This document shows, piece by piece, positions 1 to 12,504 of a DNA stretch of 43,951 nt (positions are counted from its first letter, which is position 1; each line of letters opens with the position of its first letter). Source of the stretch: Terriglobales bacterium (GTDB lineage Bacteria > Acidobacteriota > Terriglobia > Terriglobales > Acidobacteriaceae); NCBI GenBank assembly GCA_015655195.1, contig JAATFM010000255.1:1-43951 (forward strand). Direction: 5' to 3'. The notes under the pieces are model-generated. The model was not told the DNA's origin. It did no database searches and saw only the letters and a list, made by a program, of their open reading frames with translations. The position numbers and the translations under genes are program-made.

Positions 1-1115
1 GCCTTGTCGAAGTCGATCACGCCGTCAAAGGCCCCGCTGCGGATAAAGTCATTGGCCTTTTCGCGTATCTGCTCTCCAACCTCGGTTGCGTAGCCGGCGC
101 CAACGTATGGCGTCAGCGTTGCGCCCAAAATTTTGATTCCATGCGCGTGGGCGCGGACGATGAGCTGCTTGTAGCCCGCAATCAGGTCGTCGGCGGTGAT
201 GTTGTCGCCGGGATGCGAGGGATGGGCCAGTCGTCCAATGTCGTTGATGCCTTCCAGCACGATGACATAGCGCACATTGGGCTGCGCCAGTACGTCGCGG
301 TCAAAGCGAGCCAGCGCCGAGGGGCCTGTGCCGTCGTGCAGCACGCGGTTGCCGCCGATTCCCTCATCCAGCACGGCCAGGCCGGCGGTCTTCTTGTCTT
401 CATGCAGGCGCGCTGCCAGCACATCCGGCCAGCGGCGGTTTGCGTCCGTCGTGCTGCGTGCTCCGTCCGTGATGCTGTCGCCGTAGCAGACCACCGCGCC
501 TTTGGTGTCTGTTTCCACCTCTACTCCCTTGAGGAAAAGCCAGGAGTGATTGACGGCGGGCTTATCCGGATTCGCGGCCAGGCTCTCTGCCGTCAACTGG
601 TTTCCGGCTGCCTGAAAATCTGTTTCGAGCCCGGTGCCGTGATACGAGATTGTCTCGATCTGCTGTCCCGGAATAAAGAGCGTTACCGCCAGCATCGAGA
701 GCGGTTCCACCGGCATGGCAATCGGATCGCTCACGGCCAGAGCGCCCGGCGCAATTGTGATGCCCGGCTGGCCGCCAAAGGTAACAGGCTTCGCTGACCC
801 CGGTTTGAGCGAGCCATCCGGTGCCTTGCCCTCCTCCGTGCTCGTAGGCAAAGCCACCGAGGCGCCGCCGATCTTGAGGTCCGAGGCGCCGAATTCGTTG
901 GTGAGAACAAGGCGAATCGACGACCCGCCCAGCGAGAGATGCACGTACTGGCGCAGCGTGGTGTCGGCGGCAAAGTCGTTGTTTTTATTTGCCAGGGCAA
1001 AGGGAGCCGCAGCCCATGTTCCCACCCAGGCATCATGTTTGGCGGCGTGGGCCTGAAGTGCAGGCAGGAGCAGGACAACCAGCAGGGGCACAACAAGCGA
1101 GCGGCGAATTTGCAT
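1..1115 (-). CDS. SGNH/GDSL-type hydrolase (lipase/esterase family), secreted; 3' end runs off window
   Basis: Minus-strand open frame from ATG at 1115: MQIRRSLVVPLLVVLLLPALQAHA (signal peptide), then VVCYGDSITDGARST (GDS block) and VIVLEGINDIG. Reaches window edge without stop. Confidence 0.85.
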   Translation of the reverse strand, partial: MQIRRSLVVPLLVVLLLPALQAHAAKHDAWVGTWAAAPFALANKNNDFAADTTLRQYVHLSLGGSSIRLVLTNEFGASDLKIGGASVALPTSTEEGKAPDGSLKPGSAKPVTFGGQPGITIAPGALAVSDPIAMPVEPLSMLAVTLFIPGQQIETISYHGTGLETDFQAAGNQLTAESLAANPDKPAVNHSWLFLKGVEVETDTKGAVVCYGDSITDGARSTTDANRRWPDVLAARLHEDKKTAGLAVLDEGIGGNRVLHDGTGPSALARFDRDVLAQPNVRYVIVLEGINDIGRLAHPSHPGDNITADDLIAGYKQLIVRAHAHGIKILGATLTPYVGAGYATEVGEQIREKANDFIRSGAFDGVIDFDK

Positions 1116-1368
1116 GAAAAATCCTTTCGTCCAAAGAGTAGTGCAGGAGGCTCGGATTGTCTACGCGCCGTAACTTTAATTTTTTCTCTGCATTAGCGCC
1201 GTCAGTCTGCCGGAATGGGCTGTCAAAAGATGCTAGGCTGTGCCTGTGGCCCCTGCGCAGAATGTCCGTAAATCATCCACAAGTCGGCCTTAGTAATCTC
1301 TAATTTTGCACTCTGGTGCTGTGTTGAAGGGCCTTGCCGGGCCGATAGAAAGTGTGAGGAGAAACACC

Positions 1369-1668
1369 GTGGAAATACGGAATAACAATAACTTGAATGC
1401 CTGGAACCAGATTGAGAATGTGCCCGCCGCCGGACAGAGCGAGGCAGCGGCGCAGCGTGAGGCCGCGCCCGTGCAGGCGGCCTCCGCCACGGATCGGGCG
1501 ACGGTAAGCACCGCCGGTGCGGAGGTCGCGCAGTCCGCTTCCAGCTCCGAGGTGCGCTGGGAGAAGGTGTCGGCCATTCAGCAGGCCCTGGCAGATGGAA
1601 CCTACAACGTTCCTGCATCGGCCGTTGCCTCGAAGCTCGTCGATGCGATGCTGAGCCAGAAGTCGTAG
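1369..1668 (+). CDS. flgM: FlgM-like anti-sigma-28 factor
   Basis: C-terminus RWEKVSAIQQALADGTYNVPASAVASKLVDAML matches FlgM family pattern; GTG start at 1369 preceded by GAGGAGA. Confidence 0.7.
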   Translation: MEIRNNNNLNAWNQIENVPAAGQSEAAAQREAAPVQAASATDRATVSTAGAEVAQSASSSEVRWEKVSAIQQALADGTYNVPASAVASKLVDAMLSQKS

Positions 1669-1685
1669 TAGCCGTTTTTTGCTCC

Positions 1686-1719
1686 GGCCCGTTTCTTTGC
1701 GAGACGGGCCTTTGTTTTT
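1686..1719 (+). terminator. Rho-independent terminator after flgM-like gene
   Basis: GGCCCGTTTC-TTTGC-GAGACGGGCC stem-loop followed by TTTGTTTTT. Confidence 0.8.
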
Positions 1720-1774
1720 GGCGGGTGGACTGGCGCACGCGGCGCAAAACCCGCTCCGTCGTATACTTCAATCC

Positions 1775-2362
1775 ATGATCGCCGTCGAGACCGAAGTGAA
1801 ATTCCGCATCGACGATGCAGAGTCGTTCTGCCGCCGGCTTGAGAGTGCCGGCTTTCGTTGCGAGACTCCGCGGGCTTTTGAGAGCAATACGCTCTATGAC
1901 ACGCCCGACCGCCAGATGCGCGCCCGCACCGAGATTGTCCGTATTCGCAGCTACGCCGGCCGCAATGTTCTGACGCACAAGCGCCCGCCGGAAGATGGTC
2001 CCGGAGAAGACCGCCACAAACGCCGCATCGAGACTGAAACCGAAGTGGCCGACGGCGCCGCGCTCGCCGAGGTCTTTCGCTCGCTCGGCCTCGCTCCCGC
2101 CTTTCGTTACGAGAAGTGGCGCAGTGAGTGGAGCGACGGGGAAGGGCACTGCGTGGTGGACGAAACCCCCATCGGCATCTTTGCCGAGTTGGAAGGGCCA
2201 CCGGAGTGGATTGACCGCACCGCATCGCGCCTCGGTGTCTCCGCGGCCGATTACATTACCGCCAGCTATGGTCGTCTCTTCGAGGAATGGCGCGTCGCGC
2301 ACAACTCCGCCGCCACGGACCTGACATTCGCGGCCGTGGAAGAGTCCGCTGCCGCCCGCTAG
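1775..2362 (+). CDS. CYTH domain protein (class IV adenylate cyclase / triphosphatase-like)
   Basis: MIAVETEVKFRID (ExExK signature), RARTEIVRIRSY, LTHKRPPED, ETETEV, FAELEGP, conserved CYTH order. Confidence 0.85.
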   Translation: MIAVETEVKFRIDDAESFCRRLESAGFRCETPRAFESNTLYDTPDRQMRARTEIVRIRSYAGRNVLTHKRPPEDGPGEDRHKRRIETETEVADGAALAEVFRSLGLAPAFRYEKWRSEWSDGEGHCVVDETPIGIFAELEGPPEWIDRTASRLGVSAADYITASYGRLFEEWRVAHNSAATDLTFAAVEESAAAR

Positions 2363-2443
2363 GATGACAGCGGGTGGGAAAGGTTCGTGCTATCCCACCC
2401 TGGCCGCAAAAATAAAGGCGCGGCCAGGGCGGGGCATCCGGCT
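2361..2443. repeat. Dispersed intergenic palindromic repeat, copy R1
   Basis: aggatgacagcgggtgggaaaggttcgtgctatCCCACCCTGGCCgcaaaaataaaggcgcGGCCAGGGCGGGgcatccggct; palindromic, related copies elsewhere in the window. Confidence 0.75.
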
Positions 2444-2452
2444 AGATCAGGT

Positions 2453-5497
<3,045 letters not shown>

Positions 5498-5622
5498 TGG
5501 ACTCTCCGTTTACCAAGGTAATTTGCGCGCCGGAAAGCGAATCGTGCAGTCGCAGGGCGAGGCTGGACTCACAGCTAGCAGCAGAGGCCGGCTCAAAATG
5601 CGCGGCTTGTGCTGCGTGCGCT

Positions 5623-6015
5623 TTAAGCGAAATATGTGGGCGGGGGACGCTGAAACAAGAAGGGAAGCGCAGGAGCCTGTGGCGCGCGGCAGAGAACTTC
5701 GCCAAAGCGCGAGAAAACAAGATTCAGCGGCGCCAGCAAGCCGATGAAGAGCACAGGCAGCATTGCCTGCCACACACCGGAGCCGGCAGACTGCATCTCG
5801 GCCCGCGTCTGTCTCGCAGACCAGCCATTCACCCGCTGCGGAGCGCCATGCCCGGCCAGCGTGCCAGCGTTGTGGTGCCCGGCGAGAAACTCAAGCACAG
5901 GATGCGCGTAGCTCGTTGAGCCTGCGATGCCCGCATCTGCGCGCGCTGCCGTGGCAACCGCCATCACGGCGACTGCCAGCAAGACCCACGCGCTTCTGTA
6001 TCGAGTTCCTGTCAT
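5623..6015 (-). CDS. Hypothetical small membrane/secreted protein
   Basis: ORF with hydrophobic N-terminus MTGTRYRSAWVLLAVAVMAVATAARA and internal hydrophobic segment AMLPVLFIGLLAPLNLVF; no family recognised. Confidence 0.5.
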   Translation of the reverse strand: MTGTRYRSAWVLLAVAVMAVATAARADAGIAGSTSYAHPVLEFLAGHHNAGTLAGHGAPQRVNGWSARQTRAEMQSAGSGVWQAMLPVLFIGLLAPLNLVFSRFGEVLCRAPQAPALPFLFQRPPPTYFA

Positions 6016-6073
6016 GTTTGCGGGCCGCGCAGAAAGCGGCACATCTCATATTGTGCCACAACGGGCGTCGGCC

Positions 6074-7702
6074 TCAGTGCCCGCCGCCCGCTGGGCCGCC
6101 AATCCGGAACTTGCGCGTCAACAGCACCAGAGGCGCGGCCACCAGCGTCATCACGCCGATGACGTGAAAGCAGTCCATGAATGCCAACATGCGTGTCTGC
6201 GAGCCCAGCTCCCCATAGATCCGCGCATAAGCCGCGTTCAGCGCGTCGGCGTGCGAGTAGCCGTGCGTCTGTAGAAAAGCTGCTATCTGCCGCACCTGCT
6301 CCTGCACCCACTGCGAAGGCGCGGCCAGTGTGCCGCCGGTAACAGACTGGTGGAAGCTCTGTCGCCGCTCCGTTACCGTGTTCATAAACGCGATACCGAA
6401 GCTGCCGCCCCAGTTGCGGAAGAAGTTTGTCAGCGATGAGGCCTTGTTGTTCTCGCCCGGCTTCAGTTGCGAGTAGGCAATTACCGAGAGCGGCACAAAG
6501 AAGAACGCATATCCCAGCCCCTGCAATGCGCGCGCCCAGGCATAATGCGCGTAATCCGTTTCGAGCGTGAAGTGGCTGTAATGTAGAAACGAAAGTCCCA
6601 CCACGACGACCGCGCCGAAGAGCAGAATTCGCGGCGAGACAATCTTGCGCTGGACGAGCTGCGCGCCCACCGGGGCCAGCATCGTAATCACAAACGCGCC
6701 CGGCCCCAGCACCAGTCCTGCATCAATAGCGCGATAGCCGTAGAGCGATTGCAGAAGCTGTGGAATCATCGTCGTGGAGGCGAACAGCCCCACGCCGAAG
6801 ACGAAATAGAACAGGTTCGCCAGCGCAAAGTTGCGCGACTTGAGCAGCCGAAGCTCAATTACCGGATCCTTATGATGCAGCTCCCAGAAGACCGCCGTGC
6901 CGAGGCACGCAATGGCAATCACGAACATCCATGTGATGAAGCGCGAGCCGAACCAGTCATCGATCTGGCCGCGGTCGAGCAGCATCTCAAGCGCCGCCGA
7001 GCCGATGCCGACCAGTGCGATTCCAATTCCATCCACGCGCAGCTTTCCGTTCGCGTCGCGGACTCGCTTGCGCTCTTCCGCAAACTGCGGCGGGTCGTGT
7101 ACGAAGCGCCCCGTCAGGTACATCGAGAGAATGCCGATGGGAATGTTGATGAGAAAGACCCAGCGCCAGTTGTAGTTGTCGGTGATCCAGCCACCTAGCA
7201 CCGGGCCGATAGCCGGCGCGGTCACAATCGCAATCGTGTAGAGCGCAAAGGCCGAGGCGCGCTGCGCCGGCGGAAAGGTATCGACCAGAATCGCCTGCTC
7301 CACCGGCGCCAGTCCGCCGCCGCCAATACCTTGTAGAATGCGCGCCAGCAGCATGATTTCAAGGCTCGGCGCAATGCCGCATAAAAATGACGTCACCGTA
7401 AACAGCGCCACGCACAGCATGTAGTAGTTCTTGCGGCCCAGCACGCGCGAAAGCCATGCCGACATGGGAAGCACGACAGCATTGGCGACAAGATATGTGG
7501 TGAGAATCCACGTGACTTCGTCGTAGGAGCGCCCCAGCCCGCCGGCAATGTAGGGCAGCGAGACGTTGGCAATGGAGGTATCGAGCAACTCCATGAATGT
7601 TGCCAGCGTCACGGTCAGCGCGATGACCCACGGATTCACGACGGGCCGGGAAGATGCCCTGGACGGCGCTGCGGGGGAAGGTGCGGTAGCGGTGGCGGCC
7701 AT
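6074..7702 (-). CDS. MFS multidrug efflux transporter, DHA2 (EmrB/QacA-like) family
   Basis: ATG at 7702 (MAATATAPSP...); LLDTSIANVSLPYIAGGLG, many TM segments. Confidence 0.92.
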   Translation of the reverse strand: MAATATAPSPAAPSRASSRPVVNPWVIALTVTLATFMELLDTSIANVSLPYIAGGLGRSYDEVTWILTTYLVANAVVLPMSAWLSRVLGRKNYYMLCVALFTVTSFLCGIAPSLEIMLLARILQGIGGGGLAPVEQAILVDTFPPAQRASAFALYTIAIVTAPAIGPVLGGWITDNYNWRWVFLINIPIGILSMYLTGRFVHDPPQFAEERKRVRDANGKLRVDGIGIALVGIGSAALEMLLDRGQIDDWFGSRFITWMFVIAIACLGTAVFWELHHKDPVIELRLLKSRNFALANLFYFVFGVGLFASTTMIPQLLQSLYGYRAIDAGLVLGPGAFVITMLAPVGAQLVQRKIVSPRILLFGAVVVVGLSFLHYSHFTLETDYAHYAWARALQGLGYAFFFVPLSVIAYSQLKPGENNKASSLTNFFRNWGGSFGIAFMNTVTERRQSFHQSVTGGTLAAPSQWVQEQVRQIAAFLQTHGYSHADALNAAYARIYGELGSQTRMLAFMDCFHVIGVMTLVAAPLVLLTRKFRIGGPAGGGH

Positions 7703-7727
7703 TTGGAATCCATTGGTACTTGAAATA

Positions 7728-7745
7728 TGAGACCGAACGGTCGCA
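7728..7745. promoter_or_regulatory. Putative TetR operator O1
   Basis: TGAGACCGAACGGTCGCA (core palindrome GACCG-AA-CGGTC) in the tetR/MFS divergent intergenic region. Confidence 0.75.
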
Positions 7746-7787
7746 TAATGAATCAGATTCCTGTGCGGCGACTTGGATGCGGAAATT

Positions 7788-7805
7788 TGCGACCGGTCGG
7801 TCTCA
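7788..7805. promoter_or_regulatory. Putative TetR operator O2
   Basis: TGCGACCGGTCGGTCTCA; its reverse complement matches O1 at 17/18 positions; 60 bp from O1, just upstream of tetR ATG. Confidence 0.75.
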
Positions 7806-7817
7806 CTCGGAGAGACA

Positions 7818-8420
7818 ATGGCAAGCAAGGGCGAAATCACGCGGCAGAAGATCGTCGCCGCGGCCGCGCCCCTCTTCAACCAGCGCGGCTATGAAGGCTG
7901 TTCGATGCACGATCTGATGGAAGCGACGGGCCTTGAAAAAGGCGGCATCTACCGGCATTTTTCAAGCAAAGAGGAACTGGCCGCCGAGGCCTTCCGCTAC
8001 GCGCTCAACAAGGCCGTCAAGCTGCGAACCGGCCATATCGACGGCGTGCATGGCTCGGTGGCGCTGCTGCGCTCGCTCATCAAGCGGTTTGTGGAAACCC
8101 GCTCCGGCCTGGCCGGAGGCTGTCCGCTGATGAACACCGCCATCGACGCGGACGACGGCAATCCCGAGCTGCGCCGGCTTGCGTGCGAGGGACTGCGCGA
8201 CTGGCAGACGCGCCTGGAAGCGATTGTGCGCCAGGGAATTCGCGCGGGCGAGATACGGAAGGGAACCGTGCCGCGCCGCGTGGCGAATACCATCATTGCC
8301 ACGCTTGAAGGCGCGCTGATGATTAGCCGGCTTGAGGGAACCCGTACTGCTCTCGAAGACGCCCGCGCAGCTCTTGGAGTTCTTCTCGACAGCATACAGA
8401 TCAATCAGTCCGCGAATTGA
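7818..8420 (+). CDS. TetR/AcrR family transcriptional regulator
   Basis: ITRQKIVAAAAPLFNQRGYEGCSMHDLMEATGLEKGGIYRHFSSKEEL is a classic TetR HTH; ATG at 7818; divergent from MFS gene. Confidence 0.92.
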   Translation: MASKGEITRQKIVAAAAPLFNQRGYEGCSMHDLMEATGLEKGGIYRHFSSKEELAAEAFRYALNKAVKLRTGHIDGVHGSVALLRSLIKRFVETRSGLAGGCPLMNTAIDADDGNPELRRLACEGLRDWQTRLEAIVRQGIRAGEIRKGTVPRRVANTIIATLEGALMISRLEGTRTALEDARAALGVLLDSIQINQSAN

Positions 8421-8702
8421 GCGACTGTCACGACACTCGGGCGCCTTTCTACAGGGCGCACCATTCCTCTTGGGCAACAGTTACTAAGCAATTCACTCCA
8501 GTTCCCGAATACTCCGCGCCGATTTTCATTCAAAAGTAATCTATCGCCCTCGACCCGACTTCCTGACGTGCGGTATAGTCATTGCAACCTTCGAGAAAGA
8601 TAAAAACAACAGTTCTCTATTGCTTGTATTGATTGCGGGAAGTATGCCCCATTTTTGCGTGTTTCAATTCTGCGGAAATCTACCGCAACAAAAGGGGTTA
8701 TT

Positions 8703-9213
8703 ATGAACATTACGGTCTTGTTTCTCCACCGCTCTAGGACTTGCCAGCTTCATTCTGGTGTTGCTATTCGCCCACCCTGCTGATGCTCAGAGTTTCTTAC
8801 CAGCAGCGCCAGCAGAGTGGGTCTATAATGCCATCCCGACGGTAGTCGGCCAGTACGGTCCTAACTTTGCCGGATTACCCAGCATCGTCGTTCCTGCGGT
8901 TTCTGGAGCACAGCATGTAGTCGATTGCGTATCCGTCTCTGTAGGTCTTACCAATCCCGCTGTCGCTTCTGGTTCGTACGTCATCCTTCAGCTTCAGGAT
9001 GGGGTAGCTGGATCAAAGCCTTTGATGCAATGGGCTTTCTTTCCGAGTGGGACAACTCCCCAAATCGTAAACCTTTGCGGACTCAGTGTAGTTGGGTCTG
9101 TTGGCAACGCCATGACTCTGGAATTTGTAGATGGAGCAAGTGGAGGCGAAACTTATAATAATACGACCACCACATACGCCTCATTGAATTTAGTTGGACA
9201 CGACGCGCAGTGA
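8703..9213 (+). pseudogene. Small secreted protein of unknown function, apparent frameshift in signal peptide (or GTG start at 8758)
   Basis: ATG 8703 after AGGGGTTATT reads MNITVLF. A +1 shift near 8724 gives STALGLASFILVLLFAHPADAQS, a good signal peptide continuous with ORF 8758..9213. Confidence 0.5.
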
Positions 9214-9389
9214 AAGTTTTACGCGGGCACTCATCCTGCACCAAAGGACAAGCCACTAGCGTAAAAGCGTGACTACACAAATGTGGGGCTACATGGGTAA
9301 GTTTTTCGGGGAGGCTCTAGCTACTAGCTGGTCTCCCGCTCTCCCATATGTATGTTGTTGATGTAGTTCCTCCATAATTCCGTTTGCCC

Positions 9390-11411
9390 ATGAATTTCCC
9401 GGAGTTTGCACGAATGCAGTTTCAATATGGTGATCTGGCCTCTCCTGCTACTCTGGCGAAATTGTTTAAGGACGCCCTCACTCATCATCAGCAAGGTAGA
9501 TTGACAGAGGCCGAGGAGCTTTACCGCCAAATCTTAACGCGGGACTCACGACATGCCGACAGCCTTCATCTGCTGGGACTGATCCTTCACCAGACGAACC
9601 GTTCTGAACGCGCAGGTGAGCTGATTCGAAAGGCGATAAAAATCAATGGCACCAATGCTGTCTATCATTCCAATCTCGCCTTCATCCTCGCAGGACAAGG
9701 AGAGTTCCACGAAGCCAAAACCCTATACAAAAAAGCGTTGGTTCTCGATCCGAACAATGCAGAAGCGCACTATAAACTAGGCTGTCTCCTGCAACGTCAA
9801 GACAAGTTTGACGACGCCAAAGAACAGTACCTCCAGGCAGTCCACCTCAGACATGATTATGCTGAAGCGCACTGCAATCTTAGTGTGGTTCTTGATGTAC
9901 AGGGAGAAACGCAGAATGCCATTGTTCATATACAGCTGGCCTTGGCGTTGCAGCCTGACCTCGCTGAGGCACACTACAATCTCGGCAACTTTCTTAAAAA
10001 GGAGGGCAATGTACAGGAGGCAATTGCGCACTACAAGGCAGCAATACTTATCAAAGATGACTACATCAGTGCGATCTCCAATTTAGCCCTCCTGCTTCAT
10101 AAAATTGGTCAAACAGACGAAGCCATTGGCTATTTCAATCAAGCTCTGGTACTCGCTCCAAACAATCCCCAACTTCACCTAAATCTCGGCCTTACACTTT
10201 GTGCACTGGACCGACTTGAAGAGGGTGGTGCCCACCTGGAGCGTGCGGTGGCACTCAATCCAAAATCTGCTGAAGCGCATTACAATTATGGCTTCAACCT
10301 TTATTCCAGAGACAAACTAGAAGAGGCCGTACCTCACTATGAGGAGGCGTTGGCTTTAAATCCGGATTCCGCTGAAGCACATAATAACCTTGGCGTTACC
10401 CTTGATGCTCGCAACCTACCCGATACGGCAATCACTCACTATCAACGAGCACTGAAGATATCCCCTTCAACACCCGAAGCACGCTTCAACCTCGCAATGT
10501 CACAACTGCGTTCCGGAGATTTTGCGAACGGTTGGCAGAACTATGAGTCTCGCTGGACTTCTGAGAAGTCTCCATTAGTCAGACGTGACTTCCACCAACC
10601 TATGTGGTGCGGTGAGCCTCTGGACGGAGCGCGCATCCTTCTACATGCAGAGCAGGGGCTCGGCGACACCATCCAATTTCTACGCTATGTGCCTATGGTT
10701 CAGAGAGCCGGTGGATCTGTCGTTCTCGAGGTCCAAGGCCGACTTAAACGCCTTGCGAGCGAATTAGCTGAAGTTGCCGAGCTCATTGTCGTGGGCGATC
10801 CGCTCCCCACTTTCGAATATCATTGTCCACTCTTGAGTCTTCCCCTGGCATTTGGGACAAAGCTGAATAGCATTCCGAATCAAGTGCCTTACTTAACGCC
10901 TTCTGAAGACGCACGAATAGCGGCCTCTGCACTTGCCTGGCCATCAACGGGACTAAAAGTTGGATTAGTCTGGTCGGGCAAGCAGACCTTTCTTCGAGAT
11001 CGGTATCGCTACCGCTCAGTCTCTTTATCCCTTTTCGCACCACTGTTCGATCACAAAAATATTAGATTTTTTTCGCTGCAGCATGGGGAAAGCAGTGCCG
11101 AGCTGAATGTGTTTCCTGAGTTCATCACGGATCTTGCTCCGCATGTTTTCGATATGGCAGATACTGCAGCCCACATTGAGCGGCTTGATCTTGTCATTTC
11201 GGTCGACACTTCGGTTGCCCATCTCGCCGGTGCTCTTGGTATTCCAACGTGGACGCTTCTACCGTATGCCTCCGATTGGCGCTGGTTAGTCGAGGGCAGC
11301 AAAAGCTCTTGGTATCCAACTATGCGTCTATTCAGACAAAGCACACCCGGTGATTGGAATGCTGTCATTAGGGACATTTCTGAAGCTCTTGGGGGAAATC
11401 TGTGCAAATGA
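9390..11411 (+). CDS. TPR-repeat protein with C-terminal glycosyltransferase-like domain (OGT/SPINDLY-type)
   Basis: Multiple TPR units (AEAHYNLGNFLKKEGNVQEAIAHYKAAILIKDD etc.), then LLHAEQGLGDTIQFLRYVPMV and DLVISVDTSVAHLAGALGIPTWTLLPYASDWRW. Confidence 0.85.
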   Translation: MNFPEFARMQFQYGDLASPATLAKLFKDALTHHQQGRLTEAEELYRQILTRDSRHADSLHLLGLILHQTNRSERAGELIRKAIKINGTNAVYHSNLAFILAGQGEFHEAKTLYKKALVLDPNNAEAHYKLGCLLQRQDKFDDAKEQYLQAVHLRHDYAEAHCNLSVVLDVQGETQNAIVHIQLALALQPDLAEAHYNLGNFLKKEGNVQEAIAHYKAAILIKDDYISAISNLALLLHKIGQTDEAIGYFNQALVLAPNNPQLHLNLGLTLCALDRLEEGGAHLERAVALNPKSAEAHYNYGFNLYSRDKLEEAVPHYEEALALNPDSAEAHNNLGVTLDARNLPDTAITHYQRALKISPSTPEARFNLAMSQLRSGDFANGWQNYESRWTSEKSPLVRRDFHQPMWCGEPLDGARILLHAEQGLGDTIQFLRYVPMVQRAGGSVVLEVQGRLKRLASELAEVAELIVVGDPLPTFEYHCPLLSLPLAFGTKLNSIPNQVPYLTPSEDARIAASALAWPSTGLKVGLVWSGKQTFLRDRYRYRSVSLSLFAPLFDHKNIRFFSLQHGESSAELNVFPEFITDLAPHVFDMADTAAHIERLDLVISVDTSVAHLAGALGIPTWTLLPYASDWRWLVEGSKSSWYPTMRLFRQSTPGDWNAVIRDISEALGGNLCK

Positions 11412-11487
11412 ACGTCCAGGCCACATCGGCCACCCCATTGTTAATAGCAATCTCAGAGGCAACTTTGAAATGATGGGCTTAGCAAAA

Positions 11488-11575
11488 GCCAGCGACAAAA
11501 ACAAAGGCGTCGCGAGAGCGGGGAACCCGGAGTAGTGGGTTGGTTTGCAGGGAAGCCATCCCACCCTAGCGCCTC
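11488..11575. repeat. Degenerate copy of dispersed intergenic repeat (R2)
   Basis: acaaaggcgtcgcgagagcggggaacccgg and atcccaccctagcg modules; overlaps the tmk 3' end. Confidence 0.5.
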
Positions 11576-12231
11576 TTCAACTCTGAGAGCCGCATCGCCA
11601 CTGCTTCGGCAATCTGTTCGTGAATCTCGTCGATGGTGAGGTCGCCTGCGATCACGATGATGCGTTCCGCGTCGCGCGTGGCAATCTCGCGATACTTCTG
11701 CCAGACGCGCTTGTAAAACGCATCCTGCTCCTGCTCGAATCGGCCTTCGTCCTTGCCTTCGTTTGCTGCATCGCGCGCATTGCGCCCCCGCGCACGGTCC
11801 AGGCTTCGTTCGAGCGATGGCAGTAGCAGGATTGTCAGGTCTGGCTTGAGGTCGCCGCATACCAGACGGTGCATCTCAAGCACAAGCTCCGAGCCAAGCT
11901 CGCGTCCGCCGCCCTGGTAGGCCTCGGTCGAGTCCGTAAAGCGGTCGCAGAGAACTATCTTGCCCGCCGCCAGCGCCGGCTCAATCACCTCGGTAATAGC
12001 CTGCGCCCGGTCGGCAAACATCAGCGCCATCTCGGCCAGCGGGGCGAGTCCCGCAGAGCGCGAATCGAGCAGCAGCGCCCGAATCCTGTCGCCGATCTCC
12101 GTGCCGCCCGGCTGCCGCGTTACCACTGGTTCCGCGCCGCGCTTCCGCATCCACGCCGCCAGGCGTTTGATCTGCGTCGTCTTTCCCGATCCATCCAGTC
12201 CTTCAAGCGTAATAAACAGGCCGCGTGGCAT
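11566..12231 (-). CDS. tmk: Thymidylate kinase
   Basis: MPRGLFITLEGLDGSGKTTQIKRLAAWM (P-loop), TRQPGGTEIGDRIR, LCDRFTDSTEAYQGGGR. Confidence 0.96.
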   Translation of the reverse strand: MPRGLFITLEGLDGSGKTTQIKRLAAWMRKRGAEPVVTRQPGGTEIGDRIRALLLDSRSAGLAPLAEMALMFADRAQAITEVIEPALAAGKIVLCDRFTDSTEAYQGGGRELGSELVLEMHRLVCGDLKPDLTILLLPSLERSLDRARGRNARDAANEGKDEGRFEQEQDAFYKRVWQKYREIATRDAERIIVIAGDLTIDEIHEQIAEAVAMRLSELKRR

Positions 12232-12308
12232 GGCGTGAGTCTAACATTTGTAGATTCTTGTTTCGTGACGCAGAGCGGGATGGAAGGTCAGCAGGTTTGC
12301 GGGAGTGC

Positions 12309-12363
12309 TGTCCCACCCTAGCCGGAAAAAACAAAGACCCGGCGAGAGTGGGACACCCGGCTT
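12309..12363. repeat. Dispersed intergenic palindromic repeat, copy R3
   Basis: tgtcccaccctagccggaaaaaacaaagacccggcgagagtgggacacccggctt. Confidence 0.7.
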
Positions 12364-12504
12364 CTGTGCCGCGTCCGCGCAGCCCCATTCTCGTTGATTC
12401 GCAAGTTTTTAGCATTCCCCTTGCAACTTCCCGTTGCCCGCTGGGTTCTAACCCTGTAGCTTGTGGACGCATGCAGGCTCGAACTACCCAGGAGGACGAT
12501 TCCG

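Noticed and set aside
1223-2302. 359-aa minus-strand ORF
   Set aside because: Antisense to the FlgM-like and CYTH genes; no family motifs.
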